From: Aliiglaciecola sp. LCG003
Lineage (GTDB): Bacteria > Pseudomonadota > Gammaproteobacteria > Enterobacterales > Alteromonadaceae
Length of the DNA: 64,000 bases
NCBI RefSeq assembly: GCF_030316135.1
Contig: NZ_CP128185.1
Coordinates: forward strand, 1,054,001 to 1,118,000
Direction of reading: 5' to 3'
The position numbers were made by a program, and so were the translations under genes. Shown piece after piece: positions 26,513-35,107 of this stretch. The notes under the pieces are model-generated. The model was not told the origin of the DNA, made no database searches, and saw only the letters and a program-made list of their open reading frames with translations. Position 1 is the first letter of the stretch; each line of letters opens with the position of its first letter.

Positions 26513-27313
26513 CTATTTTTGGTTTATGCTGAATTTGCGGCGTTGAAAAAACAACACGGCAGAACCTAATAGCAGTAAATATAGACTCGGTGGAGCAGGG
26601 ACTGGATTTGGCGGAGGATCATCGGCTAATACTGTTAGCGTAACTGAGAAATCGTATAACTCTACGCCACCAGGCACGAAGGTACCAGTTTGAATATTGG
26701 ATGTAAGTTCGAACGAAGATAAAGCCGCCGCGAAGACATCTGATTCGGTTAAAACTGAATCAGGATCTGGATCAACAAATTCGTCATAAACTTGTAAGTT
26801 TAAATCTGCGGTCAAAGAGTCGAGATTAACCTCAACAAAGCTGTCAGGAGAATTAAGGCTGCGTCCACCTAAATCAAGCTGAGCTGCTGTGACCAATGCG
26901 CCATTGGATGCATCAACATCATAATCTATGTCCAATTCTAGTTCGGCCTCGAGGACATCAGTATTAACAAGCGGCAATGAAAGGGCGACTTCTGAGCTGA
27001 ATAACAGACCCAAAGTGTATTCACCGACATTACCTGTGGCTACCGCATCAATCCCAGCGACAAAGATGCCGGATAAATCCAGTGTTCCATTAGTTTCAGC
27101 ACCATTGTCATCAACTTCGAAAAAGAAATTGGTAAGCTCTTGCCAATTCGTGAAGGTGATATCATTAACGCTGATGTCTCCACCATTGACCAGTTCTTGC
27201 AACGTACAGAAATTTGCATCTGCACATCCGCTGGTAACGACAGCCGCTTGGCTTAGTTGCATCGTTGAGCATAATGCGGTCAACGACAACAATATGCATT
27301 TAACTTTATTCAT
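26513..27313 (-). CDS. PEP-CTERM-type sorting-signal protein
   Basis: 266 residues. A signal peptide (to about residue 23, SQAA) is followed by an acidic beta-rich body with repeated LDLDGxS-type stretches. The C-terminal tripartite signal is a short VPAPPS motif, a hydrophobic helix (LYLLLLGSAVLFF) and a basic end (QRRK). This is the VPAP variant of the PEP-CTERM signal, recognised by exosortase in exopolysaccharide-producing bacteria. No exosortase gene lies in the window. The body matches no family I know. The product is expected to be held in the inner membrane and then sorted to the surface or matrix. A weak stem-loop (about 26462-26490) follows the stop. Confidence 0.8.
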   Translation of the reverse strand: MNKVKCILLSLTALCSTMQLSQAAVVTSGCADANFCTLQELVNGGDISVNDITFTNWQELTNFFFEVDDNGAETNGTLDLSGIFVAGIDAVATGNVGEYTLGLLFSSEVALSLPLVNTDVLEAELELDIDYDVDASNGALVTAAQLDLGGRSLNSPDSFVEVNLDSLTADLNLQVYDEFVDPDPDSVLTESDVFAAALSSFELTSNIQTGTFVPGGVELYDFSVTLTVLADDPPPNPVPAPPSLYLLLLGSAVLFFQRRKFSINQK

Positions 27314-27612
27314 AACAGGTTCCTTTTGGGTCGATCATAAAATTGACTGCCGTTTATTCTTCTTTTTCTTCAGTATTAGCAACAATCAGTCCAGAAATTT
27401 AATTACCATAATAATCAGTACATTATGTTTGGTAATATTTATTCTCGAGGTTGAAAACTGTTAGATTGTAAATAAAGTTGACATTTGTTTGATATTCAAT
27501 CTTGATTTTTGTGCAATCAGTTAATGTTGTTCGCCCCTTTGGTTTTGTTCGAAACTTGCATTTTAGCCAAGCTGCCTTAAGGTATCTATTTGAGCTGGAA
27601 AGAGGAATCAAA

Positions 27613-27993
27613 ATGGAATTTTCCGGAACAACCTTATTAGTCAGTGATCAGCAGCAGGCTTTGCGCTTTTTTACCGAAATTTTGGGCTTTAAGGTTAGAG
27701 CCGATGTGACTTTTGAAAATAATTTTCGATGGTTAACTGTGTCGCCGGGACCAGAGGCACAAACCGCGCTCATCCTAAGTCAAGCTAGTGAAGAGGATAA
27801 ACATTTAATTGGCAATCAAGTCGGTACGGGTGTCTTAATGGTTTTGCTAACTCAAGACTTTGATAGTAAATATGCAGACATGCGCGGCAAGGGCGTTATC
27901 TTTGACGAACCGCCACGTTCCGAAGTCTATGGGAAAGTAGTTATTTTCAGAGATTTATGTGGAAATCGTTGGGATTTGCTGCAGCCTGCATGA
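27613..27993 (+). CDS. VOC family protein, glyoxalase-like
   Basis: 126 residues when started at ATG 27613, which has AGAGGA at 27601-27606. The longer frame from 27502 would add 37 residues foreign to the family. The VOC fold starts at GTTLLVSDQQQALRFFTEIL and ends in VVIFRDLCGNRWDLLQP, so the single module is complete. Proteins of this group are commonly annotated as glyoxalase or bleomycin resistance proteins, with unknown substrate. It is a single-gene unit, and the next gene (creA) converges on it from the other strand. Confidence 0.85.
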   Translation: MEFSGTTLLVSDQQQALRFFTEILGFKVRADVTFENNFRWLTVSPGPEAQTALILSQASEEDKHLIGNQVGTGVLMVLLTQDFDSKYADMRGKGVIFDEPPRSEVYGKVVIFRDLCGNRWDLLQPA

Positions 27994-28094
27994 GGGTCTT
28001 CTGTGTTGAGCAGGGTTATCTTGTAATGGCTTTTCATGGCGTAATAAAAAGCTGATGGAGCAGATGTGTCAATCAGCTTGTTAGTCAGCACTTG

Positions 28095-28556
28095 CTATGG
28101 TTGATAGGCTTTAGTCCCCCAGAGCGGCACTGTGGAGAGACTATGTTTGTAACTACCAGAGGTTTCTTTGGTAGAGTAAGATAAGTACATCAGCGTCTGT
28201 GATTTGGCATCATAAATGCGCCTGACTTTCATATTTTTGAAAAAGATACTTTTGGATTTTTTGAACACCACTTCACCGGAATCTGACATATCGATTTGAG
28301 CAATCATTGCTAAGGTAATCTCGCCAGTCTGCCTGCAAGCAATTGAACTGTCGGAAGGATCGGATAAGTCCAAATTGGCTTCTATACTAGATATATGACA
28401 AGTCACCCCAGTTATTATGGGGTCTTGCAGGGCATCCAACTTAATATCTTTGGTAGTAAATACGCCTAAAGATACATCACCCACTTCGTTGTCACTGCAA
28501 CCATTAAGCAGCGTCATTGTGGTGACTAAGGTTAGGATTTTACAGATAGTTTTCAT
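28095..28556 (-). CDS. creA: CreA family protein with a lipoprotein signal
   Basis: The body matches E. coli CreA throughout: DPIITGVTCHISS, SIACRQTGEI, GEVVFKKSKSIFFK and VRRIYDAKSQTLMYLSYS. CreA is a small exported protein of unknown role, named from the creABCD locus. Unlike E. coli CreA, which has an ordinary signal peptide, this one carries a lipobox (LLNGCS, Cys about residue 20) and should be a lipoprotein. The start at 28556 is preferred because GGAAA lies seven bases upstream; ATG 28568 has no ribosome site. The gene starts 12 bp after the stop of the upstream nitroreductase, so the two are probably co-transcribed. No creBCD genes are present. Confidence 0.85.
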   Translation of the reverse strand: MKTICKILTLVTTMTLLNGCSDNEVGDVSLGVFTTKDIKLDALQDPIITGVTCHISSIEANLDLSDPSDSSIACRQTGEITLAMIAQIDMSDSGEVVFKKSKSIFFKNMKVRRIYDAKSQTLMYLSYSTKETSGSYKHSLSTVPLWGTKAYQP

Positions 28557-28567
28557 GGTGTTTTCCA

Positions 28568-29239
28568 TTATAAAAAAGTACAAATTTGCTCAAGAGGCTT
28601 CTTCACTTGAGCATGTTTTGGGACAGTGGCATCTTCTGCTGGGTAGCCTGCGATAAGCAACATGAAAGGCCGCTCGTCTTCAGGACGTTGGCATATTTTG
28701 GATAGAAATGACATAGGTTTTGGGGTGTGAGTTAAGGTCACCAAGCCCGCATTATGTAGTGCATTGATTAAAAAACCGGTCGCTATGCCCACCGATTCAT
28801 GGACATAATAATTGGTCTGTTTTTTACCGTTAGTTTCACTTTTCTTTTGACTGAAAATGGCAATAAGCCAAGGTGCGTGCTCCAAGTAGGGCTTTTGTGC
28901 ATCTGTTCCCAGAGGTTTTAACGCATCTAGCCATTCCTCTGACGCTCGACCGGCATAAAAACCTTGTTCGTGCATTTCAGCCTGCTGGCGAACTTGTTTT
29001 TTCACTTCAGCTTGATGAATAGCGACAAAATGCCAAGGTTGATGGTTAGCTCCACTGGGCGCGGTTCCCGCCGCTTTAATGCAATTTTCGATAATTTGCT
29101 TAGGGACGTCGCGGTCACTGAACTGACGAATGCTGTGACGGCGTTTGATATCCAAATAAAACGACTCGGAGCGTGCGAGCATTTCATCCTCGGGATACTC
29201 AATGTAATCAGTTAGTGGCAATGCATCGTGCTGCTTCAC
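28568..29239 (-). CDS. Nitroreductase-family flavoprotein resembling iodotyrosine deiodinase
   Basis: 223 residues of the FMN nitroreductase fold. It reads like iodotyrosine deiodinase over its whole length: RSESFYLDIKRRHSIRQFS, AGTAPSGANHQPWHF, the lid AEMHEQGFY, PLGTDAQKPYL, YYVHESVGIATG, TLTHTPKPMSFL and RPFMLLIAGYPA. The Glu, Tyr and Lys that clamp the zwitterionic end of halotyrosine in the animal enzyme have counterparts in AEMHEQGFY and GTDAQKP. The enzyme could thus dehalogenate iodo- or bromotyrosine, abundant in marine settings; activity is inferred. It is co-directional with creA and lies 109 bp downstream of an SDR gene that ends in its own terminator. Confidence 0.86.
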   Translation of the reverse strand: MKQHDALPLTDYIEYPEDEMLARSESFYLDIKRRHSIRQFSDRDVPKQIIENCIKAAGTAPSGANHQPWHFVAIHQAEVKKQVRQQAEMHEQGFYAGRASEEWLDALKPLGTDAQKPYLEHAPWLIAIFSQKKSETNGKKQTNYYVHESVGIATGFLINALHNAGLVTLTHTPKPMSFLSKICQRPEDERPFMLLIAGYPAEDATVPKHAQVKKPLEQICTFL

Positions 29240-29300
29240 TCAAGTTCCTGTTCATTTGCCCATTGTGACCTTAAGTATAACTGCAAGCGCTGAAAAGAAA

Positions 29301-29322
29301 CATACCCGCCGAAGCGGGCGGG
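29301..29322 (-). terminator. Intrinsic terminator of the SDR gene (TTCG tetraloop)
   Basis: On the minus strand CCCGC-TTCG-GCGGG (29305-29318) forms a GC-rich stem with a UUCG tetraloop, followed by TATGTTTCTTTT. It lies 31 bp after the SDR stop codon and before the nitroreductase gene, separating their transcripts. Confidence 0.75.
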
Positions 29323-29348
29323 GTGACTGATAGGAATAAAATTTAGAG

Positions 29349-30233
29349 CTACAGTCTGGCTATTTCTTGGTCAATCAAATGTCCAACTAACGGGCTATTT
29401 TGTGCATCTTCAAAGGCTTTATCTAGCGCTGCTGCTCGTCCTTTAACTGCTGGTCGATAGTTGGGATGAGTGAATATATAGTGTTGGCCAGATTCCAAAG
29501 CTTCTAACACTCGGTTGGCAAGTAGTTCGGTGCTAATCCCGGATTCGACCAGAGCCGCGGCTTTATTCAGACCTAGGTTGAGTTTTTTTGAATCCATAGT
29601 GCCTTGTTCGGGTTTGTATTTATCTTGTAGGTTACGCATCGACTCATGAATACGGGTTTTGACAAACGCAGGACATAATACTGATACATGAATGTTATGG
29701 GGAGCCAGTTCCGCCATCCAAGATTCAGACATAGATACCACGGCTGCTTTAGTGGCAGCATAAGCACTGGAATAAGGCACACCCATCATCCCAGCCATGG
29801 AGGCGACATTGACTATCCAACCGCCTTCGCCCGTTTGCTTTAGCGCTGGAGTGGCTGCTTGGGTACCATACAAGACTCCCATCAAGTTCACATCCACTAC
29901 CCAACGCCATGTATCGTGGTTAGTGTCTTCAATAGTGCCGGAAACGCCACCCACGCCGGCATTGTTGATCAGCATGTGCAACCCACCAAATTCATTGACT
30001 GCGGCTTCCACAGCGGCTTGCCATTGGGTGTATTCGGTGACATCCAATTGACTGGCGAAACAGCGAATACCTTGTTGACGCAACGTTTCTACTGCTCGGT
30101 CAAGTTGGATGGTATCAATATCGGCTAAAACAATATTCATCCCCTTTTGGCCTAAAGCTTGCGCCAGTGCTAATCCGATACCGCCTGCAGCGCCGGAAAT
30201 GAGTGCTGTTTTACCTTTAAAGTTAATAGCCAT
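29349..30233 (-). CDS. SDR family NAD(P)-dependent oxidoreductase
   Basis: 294 residues from ATG 30233, which has AAGGTGG at proper spacing (an in-frame upstream start at 30254 lacks one). The cofactor motif is SGAAGGIG, followed by NNAG in LHMLINNAGVGG, the catalytic Ser in VNVASMAGMMG and YAATK. The C-terminus, with a run after KTRIHESMRN and a YIFTHPNYRPAVKGR stretch, matches the group of long classical SDRs annotated in proteobacteria as 1-deoxy-11-beta-hydroxysteroid- or CR-like dehydrogenases of unknown substrate. It is transcribed as a single gene, ending in a UUCG terminator. Confidence 0.87.
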   Translation of the reverse strand: MAINFKGKTALISGAAGGIGLALAQALGQKGMNIVLADIDTIQLDRAVETLRQQGIRCFASQLDVTEYTQWQAAVEAAVNEFGGLHMLINNAGVGGVSGTIEDTNHDTWRWVVDVNLMGVLYGTQAATPALKQTGEGGWIVNVASMAGMMGVPYSSAYAATKAAVVSMSESWMAELAPHNIHVSVLCPAFVKTRIHESMRNLQDKYKPEQGTMDSKKLNLGLNKAAALVESGISTELLANRVLEALESGQHYIFTHPNYRPAVKGRAAALDKAFEDAQNSPLVGHLIDQEIARL

Positions 30234-30431
30234 CTTGCCACCTTTTTTAATCAATCCCCGAAGATACTATAACTATATAGCGAGCAGTGAAGCCCAGACA
30301 CTTTATTTGTATGATTGCGAACTGTAAACATGGTGAATGGCGGACCGGTTCCAATAGATTTTTCGTCCAATTGCTTATTCGATGATACTCATTTATGTTT
30401 ACATGACTTTCTTTCCAACAGGATAACCTTC

Positions 30432-30947
30432 ATGTCACTCTGTGCATCAAAAATTGTTAAGCCGGTGGTCAATCAATATCTAGACTCGCTGCTTCATCTG
30501 CTCGATAAAGCTCAAGCTTTTAGTGCCAAAAAAGGATTGAGTGAACAAGTATTATTGCAATCTCGATTGGCGCCAGACATGCACCCGCTTATTTGGCAGG
30601 TGCAAATGATCAGTGAGTTCTCGATTCGTTGTGTGTCCCGTTTAGCGGATATTGAGGTGCCGAACTATCCATACCATGAAAAGACTTTCTCAGAGCTCAA
30701 AGACAGAATTGAAATGATTAAGCAGGATCTCAATAAAGTTGATGATGCCAAAATTGACAGTGGGCTTGCTCGCTCCCAAAGTGTACCTATTGGAGAAGAA
30801 CGACAGCTAGAATTTCGTGGTCCTATTTATCTAAATCATTTTTTTCTACCTAATTTCTTTTTCCATATCACTACGGTTTACAATATCTTACGCCACAATG
30901 GGGTCGACATAGGCAAGCTAGACTTCGTTGGCAAAATGCCCGAATAA
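30432..30947 (+). CDS. DUF1993 family protein
   Basis: 171 residues. The family pattern is clear: VVNQYLDSLLHLLDKAQAF, SRLAPDMHPLIWQVQM, KTFSELKDRIEMIK, and the end FLPNFFFHITTVYNILRHNG with VDIGKLDF. These are small helical proteins related to the DinB/YfiT four-helix fold; no biochemical role is established. The start at 30432 fits the family N-terminus (MSLCASKIVKPV) and has AGGAT upstream; the longer frame from 30315 is not conserved in character. A perfect intrinsic terminator follows 77 bp after the stop. Confidence 0.87.
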   Translation: MSLCASKIVKPVVNQYLDSLLHLLDKAQAFSAKKGLSEQVLLQSRLAPDMHPLIWQVQMISEFSIRCVSRLADIEVPNYPYHEKTFSELKDRIEMIKQDLNKVDDAKIDSGLARSQSVPIGEERQLEFRGPIYLNHFFLPNFFFHITTVYNILRHNGVDIGKLDFVGKMPE

Positions 30948-31023
30948 AGCTACAACTACCGGCTGTCACTGCTGGATTCGTGCTAGATATCTAGGTTTAA
31001 CCATCTGTAGATTGTCAGCATAT

Positions 31024-31050
31024 AAAGGTGTGAAATTTTTTCACACCTTT
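31024..31050. terminator. Perfect hairpin terminator after the DUF1993 gene
   Basis: AAAGGTGTGAAA at 31024-31035 pairs perfectly with 31039-31050 around a 3-nt loop. A-tracts on one side and T-tracts on the other make it functional in both orientations. Confidence 0.8.
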
Positions 31051-31184
31051 AGCAATATCTTCTATGTGGTGTATACCCATAGGTGCTGCGAGATAAACAT
31101 AACTCTATGTTTTAACAACTTAAACCAACTTGGCTGAGAAATTGCGTGCTAGTACCTAATGCAACCCTATTGGAGAGGTATAAC

Positions 31185-31673
31185 ATGAGCAATGTCATTC
31201 GTGGGTTATTTGCTACCCCGCAACAAGCTAGTCTAGCGATCCATCAACTTGCTGAAAAAGGATTTGCCGAGCAACAAATTAGTTTGGTCAGCAATGAGAC
31301 GTACGATAAAGATTCTTTTTCCATCAGCGAAAATACTAAGTTTCCGGAGGGGGTGGCGATTGGTGCTGCTTCTGGTGGGGTCTTGGCGTCTATCGGTGCT
31401 GGATTGGCGATGGTCGGTTCAGTCGCTACGGGTGGATTGGGAATACTAGCCGCAGGTCCTATTGCAACCGCGTTTTTCGCCGGAGCTGGCGGAGGAGGCA
31501 TACTTGGCGGGGTATTTGGCAGCATATTCCCGGATGAAGAGAATCAATACTTTGAGGACGAAATTGTCAAGGGCAGTGTAATGGTTTCGGTTGAGTGTGA
31601 TCCGGCAGAATTTCCCAAGGTGGAGCAAGTATTTTCAAGTTGTCAGGCTAAACGTTTGAATAAAAGCAGCTAA
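31185..31673 (+). CDS. General-stress-protein-17M-like membrane protein
   Basis: 162 residues from ATG 31185, preceded by GGAGAGG. An N-terminal ferredoxin-like half (NVIRGLFATPQQASLAIHQL, EKGFAEQQISLVS) is followed by a glycine- and alanine-rich membrane segment (about residues 55-120, GVAIGAASGGVLASIGAG and TAFFAGAGGGGILGG). A C-terminal half-repeat of the first domain ends it (VKGSVMVSVECDPAEFPKVEQVF). This is the architecture of the GSP17M/heat-induced YflT group, whose role is unknown but which is induced by stress in Bacillus. It stands alone, with a hairpin terminator 50 bp downstream. Confidence 0.75.
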   Translation: MSNVIRGLFATPQQASLAIHQLAEKGFAEQQISLVSNETYDKDSFSISENTKFPEGVAIGAASGGVLASIGAGLAMVGSVATGGLGILAAGPIATAFFAGAGGGGILGGVFGSIFPDEENQYFEDEIVKGSVMVSVECDPAEFPKVEQVFSSCQAKRLNKSS

Positions 31674-31722
31674 CGATTTAGCTTATTCGAGTAATCCTTT
31701 ATTTAAAATTAATCTGAACTGG

Positions 31723-31758
31723 AGCGGTCAACCCACCTGACCGTTCTGTTTTCTTTTA
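31723..31758 (+). terminator. Intrinsic terminator after the GSP17M-like gene
   Basis: AGCGGTCA (31723-31730) pairs with TGACCGTT (31738-31745), including one G-U pair, around a 7-nt loop. It is followed by CTGTTTTCTTTT. Confidence 0.75.
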
Positions 31759-32066
31759 TTACACTCCAGTTCATCATAATGTATCGGGCTTACCCCTGCT
31801 GTGTTGCACACGATGTTGCAGCTTCAAGTAGGGTATTCTCTAGGTCAAAAAGCTGAGCGTTAATCCATCAAACCCTTATCCAAAAATTATTCAAGCAAAG
31901 CTTTTTTTACAGCGTTTTCACTATTGTCTGGTACTCATCAGTTGATCTGGAGGCAATGATGTTCTAACTTCAAGCACAAATTTAACAATGTATTGACGAA
32001 ATGTTCCCAATCTCAGGGTGCAATTTAGTAGCAATAGGTCAATCTACAATTTATCGGGGAATATAG
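31759..32066 (+). other. Thiolase upstream region, no gene seen
   Basis: About 300 bp holding the presumed thiolase promoter. No convincing promoter boxes, repeat or small ORF were recognised; the only clear signal is TCGGGGA just before the thiolase ATG. Confidence 0.45.
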
Positions 32067-33242
32067 ATGAGCAATGAGTCAGTTGTTTTAGTGGCGGCAA
32101 AACGCACAGCAATGGGTGGATTCATGGGCGGGCTGTCCACAGTTTCGTGCACTGAACTAGGGGCAACGGCCATCAAAGCAGTGCTAGGAGAGGTAGATGG
32201 GGCGTTAGTTGATGAAGTGATCATGGGCTGTGTCTTACCTGCGGGTTTGGGGCAAGCGCCAGCTAGGCAGGCCACTCTCAAGGCCGGCTTACCGCTGAGC
32301 GCTGGTGCAACCACAATTAACAAAGTTTGCGGCTCTGGTATGAAAGCTGTGATGATGGCTCATGACATTATTAAAGCAGGTACCTCCAATGTCGTCATCG
32401 CGGGTGGTATGGAGAGCATGAGCAATGCGCCTTATCTATTACCCAAAGCACGTGGTGGTCATCGTATGGGCCATGGTCAGGTTATCGATCATATGATGAT
32501 GGATGGTTTAGAAAATGCTTATGATGGTAAGGCGATGGGATGCTTCGCACAAGACACCGCCGACGCTGAAGGCATAACCCGTGAGCAAATGGACCAATTT
32601 GCCCTTAACTCGTTAACCAAAGCGAAACATGCAATCGAGTCTGGCGCCTTTAAAAATGAAATTGCCACCCAGACTATTGCCACCCGCAAAGGTGACATCA
32701 TTGTTGAGATTGACGAGGGACCAGGCAATGCGATGCCTGAAAAAATTCCAAACCTGCGCCCTGCGTTTAAAAAAGACGGCACCGTAACCGCTGCCAACTC
32801 AAGCTCAATCTCAGATGGAGCGGCAGCTTTATTGGTTATGAGTGAAAGCAAAGCCAAAGAACTAGGCTTGCAACCATTGGCGCGCATTGTCGGCCATGCA
32901 ACCCATTCTGTTAAACCTGAAGATTTTACTGTGGCACCAGTAGGGGCGATGGAAAAGCTGTTCAGTAAAACCGGCTGGGATAGCGCCGATGTAGATTTAT
33001 TTGAAATCAACGAAGCCTTCGCTATGGTTACCATGTTGGCAATTAACAAGTTGGGATTAGCCGAAGAGAAAGTCAATATAAATGGCGGCGCTTGCGCATT
33101 GGGCCATCCTATTGGTGCTTCTGGCGCCCGAGTACTCGTGACCTTGCTACATGCTTTACAGCAAAAAGGTCTGAAAAAAGGGGTTGCCTCCTTATGTATT
33201 GGTGGCGGAGAAGCCACAGCGATTGCGGTTGAGATGCTATAA
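32067..33242 (+). CDS. Acetyl-CoA C-acetyltransferase (thiolase)
   Basis: 391 residues, the normal length of biosynthetic-type thiolases. The acyl-accepting Cys88 is in VCGSGMKAV, the catalytic His347 in GGACALGHPIGASGAR and the second Cys377 in LCIGGGEA; NEAFA is also present. It condenses two acetyl-CoA to acetoacetyl-CoA or runs the reverse cleavage. No PHB synthase or hydroxybutyryl-CoA dehydrogenase gene is adjacent, so it may serve ketone-body or amino-acid breakdown. GGGGA lies nine bases before the ATG. The carboxylesterase gene begins about 95 bp downstream on the same strand. Confidence 0.93.
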   Translation: MSNESVVLVAAKRTAMGGFMGGLSTVSCTELGATAIKAVLGEVDGALVDEVIMGCVLPAGLGQAPARQATLKAGLPLSAGATTINKVCGSGMKAVMMAHDIIKAGTSNVVIAGGMESMSNAPYLLPKARGGHRMGHGQVIDHMMMDGLENAYDGKAMGCFAQDTADAEGITREQMDQFALNSLTKAKHAIESGAFKNEIATQTIATRKGDIIVEIDEGPGNAMPEKIPNLRPAFKKDGTVTAANSSSISDGAAALLVMSESKAKELGLQPLARIVGHATHSVKPEDFTVAPVGAMEKLFSKTGWDSADVDLFEINEAFAMVTMLAINKLGLAEEKVNINGGACALGHPIGASGARVLVTLLHALQQKGLKKGVASLCIGGGEATAIAVEML

Positions 33243-33336
33243 CTTAGCAGCCTTGCATTTAACTCAACTTATTTTAAAGAGTAGACCATGGATTGCCGTT
33301 GCAACTGGTGACGGCAATCAAATCAGGGCAACCAGC

Positions 33337-34974
33337 ATGCTTTCAATCTTCAATCGAGCGCAAGGATCCAATCAACGGCATGCCTTAGGTTACCTCGCTG
33401 GGCGGATGTTATTTTTTGCCTTATTCATGGTATTCAATGTGCAGTCAGCTTCATTAAAACCTAAAGTTACTGTCATGCAGGGTCAGATCTCTGGCATACA
33501 TCAAGGCGGATTATCAGTATTCAAAGGTATTCCCTATGCCGCTGCGCCCATAGGAGAGCTTCGTTGGCAGCCTCCGCAACCGCCGAGCCATTGGCAGGGA
33601 GTCCTTGATGCCAGCCAGTTCAATAACCAGTGTATGCAAACCTATATCTACGATGATATGAAATTTCGCTCCAAAGGAGTCAGTGAAGACTGCCTGTATT
33701 TAAATATCTGGACTGCATCGATCGACCCTTCGAAAAAAATGCCCGTTTTAGTCTATTTGTACGGAGGTGGATTTATTGCCGGAGACGGCTCTGAGCGGCG
33801 TTATGATGGTGCGGCAATGGCTCAGCAAGACATAGTAGTGGTGACGGTCAATTACCGTCTAGGGTTATTTGGATTGTTGGCCCATCCTGATTTGTCAGAG
33901 CAATCAAGTTATAAGGGCTCAGGCAACTACAGCTTTCTAGATCAGCAGGCTGCGTTGCAGTGGGTGGTGGACAACATCGGCCATTTTGGCGGAGATCCCA
34001 AACGGATCACCCTTGCTGGTGAGTCAGCAGGCTCCATGTCAGTGAGTGCCCATCTGGTGTCTGCGCGTTCAAAAGATTTAATCGCAGCAGCCATTGGCCA
34101 AAGTGGCTCAATGTTACTTTCACCTTTTCCCGCTGTGACCTTGCAACAGGCCCATAAACAAGGTGCTGACGCGGTGGTCAAGCTTGCTAAAGCGCTAAAA
34201 CTAGCCAGTAGCAAAAATGTGCTACAGCAACTTCGAAGTCAACCCGCTGAAACCTTACTCAATACTGCATATGAATTACACCTCGAGCGCTTTAGTGCCA
34301 CAGTAGACGGCAACTTTTTGACTGATATGCCAGAGCAACTGTACGCCAAAGGAGAGTTTTCTAAGGTGCCATTGTTGACCGGAGTGAATTCTCAGGAAGG
34401 TGCCTACCAATGGGTCCTGGGTGAAGCTGACGTGAACTTGGAGAATTATCAACAGGCAATTAAAAGGCTCTATCCCGCAGATTACCAGCAGGTATTAGCA
34501 CTGTATCCCGCTGATACGAATGAGCAAATAATGGCTGCATTGCAAGATTTAGCTAGCGATAGATTTATCAGTTTTGGTAACTGGTATTGGGCACAGCAAA
34601 TGGCGAAAAAGAGCCCGAAACCGGTTTATTACTACCTTTATGATCATGTTCGGCCAGCACGAAAAGCCACAGAAGGGGGCACGGGTGAACATCAGGATCG
34701 CGGCGCGGTTCACTCCGCTGAAATAGAGTATGCATTGGGTAATTTAGATGTCAATCCACTATATGATTGGCAAAAAGAAGACTATGCCGTATCCAAGATC
34801 ATGCAGCAGTATTTCCTGCGGTTTATCAACACAGGTAATCCCAATTCAATTGAGCTGACCCCTTGGCCACAGTTTGACAGCGGTCAGTTATTACGTATCA
34901 AAGCTAATCCAGCTAGCGAATCCTATAATCTCTATGAGAAGCGCTATCAGTTTCATCTAGATCAAACAAAATAA
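33337..34974 (+). CDS. Exported type-B carboxylesterase
   Basis: 546 residues of the alpha/beta-hydrolase carboxylesterase family. The hallmark EDCLYLNIW is present. The triad is Ser230 in GESAGSMS, Glu354 in NSQEGAY and His459 in GAVHSAEIEY; the oxyanion loop is YLYGGGFIAGDG. The start at 33337 gives a rather long n-region before the hydrophobic core LFFALFMVFNVQSA; ATG 33409 would give a very short signal. Either way the enzyme is exported to the periplasm or beyond. The frame is open further upstream into the thiolase gene, but that part is non-native. The ester substrate is unknown. Confidence 0.9.
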   Translation: MLSIFNRAQGSNQRHALGYLAGRMLFFALFMVFNVQSASLKPKVTVMQGQISGIHQGGLSVFKGIPYAAAPIGELRWQPPQPPSHWQGVLDASQFNNQCMQTYIYDDMKFRSKGVSEDCLYLNIWTASIDPSKKMPVLVYLYGGGFIAGDGSERRYDGAAMAQQDIVVVTVNYRLGLFGLLAHPDLSEQSSYKGSGNYSFLDQQAALQWVVDNIGHFGGDPKRITLAGESAGSMSVSAHLVSARSKDLIAAAIGQSGSMLLSPFPAVTLQQAHKQGADAVVKLAKALKLASSKNVLQQLRSQPAETLLNTAYELHLERFSATVDGNFLTDMPEQLYAKGEFSKVPLLTGVNSQEGAYQWVLGEADVNLENYQQAIKRLYPADYQQVLALYPADTNEQIMAALQDLASDRFISFGNWYWAQQMAKKSPKPVYYYLYDHVRPARKATEGGTGEHQDRGAVHSAEIEYALGNLDVNPLYDWQKEDYAVSKIMQQYFLRFINTGNPNSIELTPWPQFDSGQLLRIKANPASESYNLYEKRYQFHLDQTK

Positions 34975-35107
34975 GCAAGGCTACTAATTAGTTGTGACAA
35001 TTGATCGACGAACTGGCAGCAATGTTCAACTAAAAACGCCCTAAATAATGATACAAACCTGTGTCAGGTGAGTACACTAACCACAGGTTTAATTAATTTA
35101 AGTTGTC

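Noticed and set aside
32519-33217. 232-codon frame on the minus strand inside the thiolase gene
   Set aside because: It mirrors a strongly conserved thiolase on the plus strand and has no signal of its own; a shadow frame.
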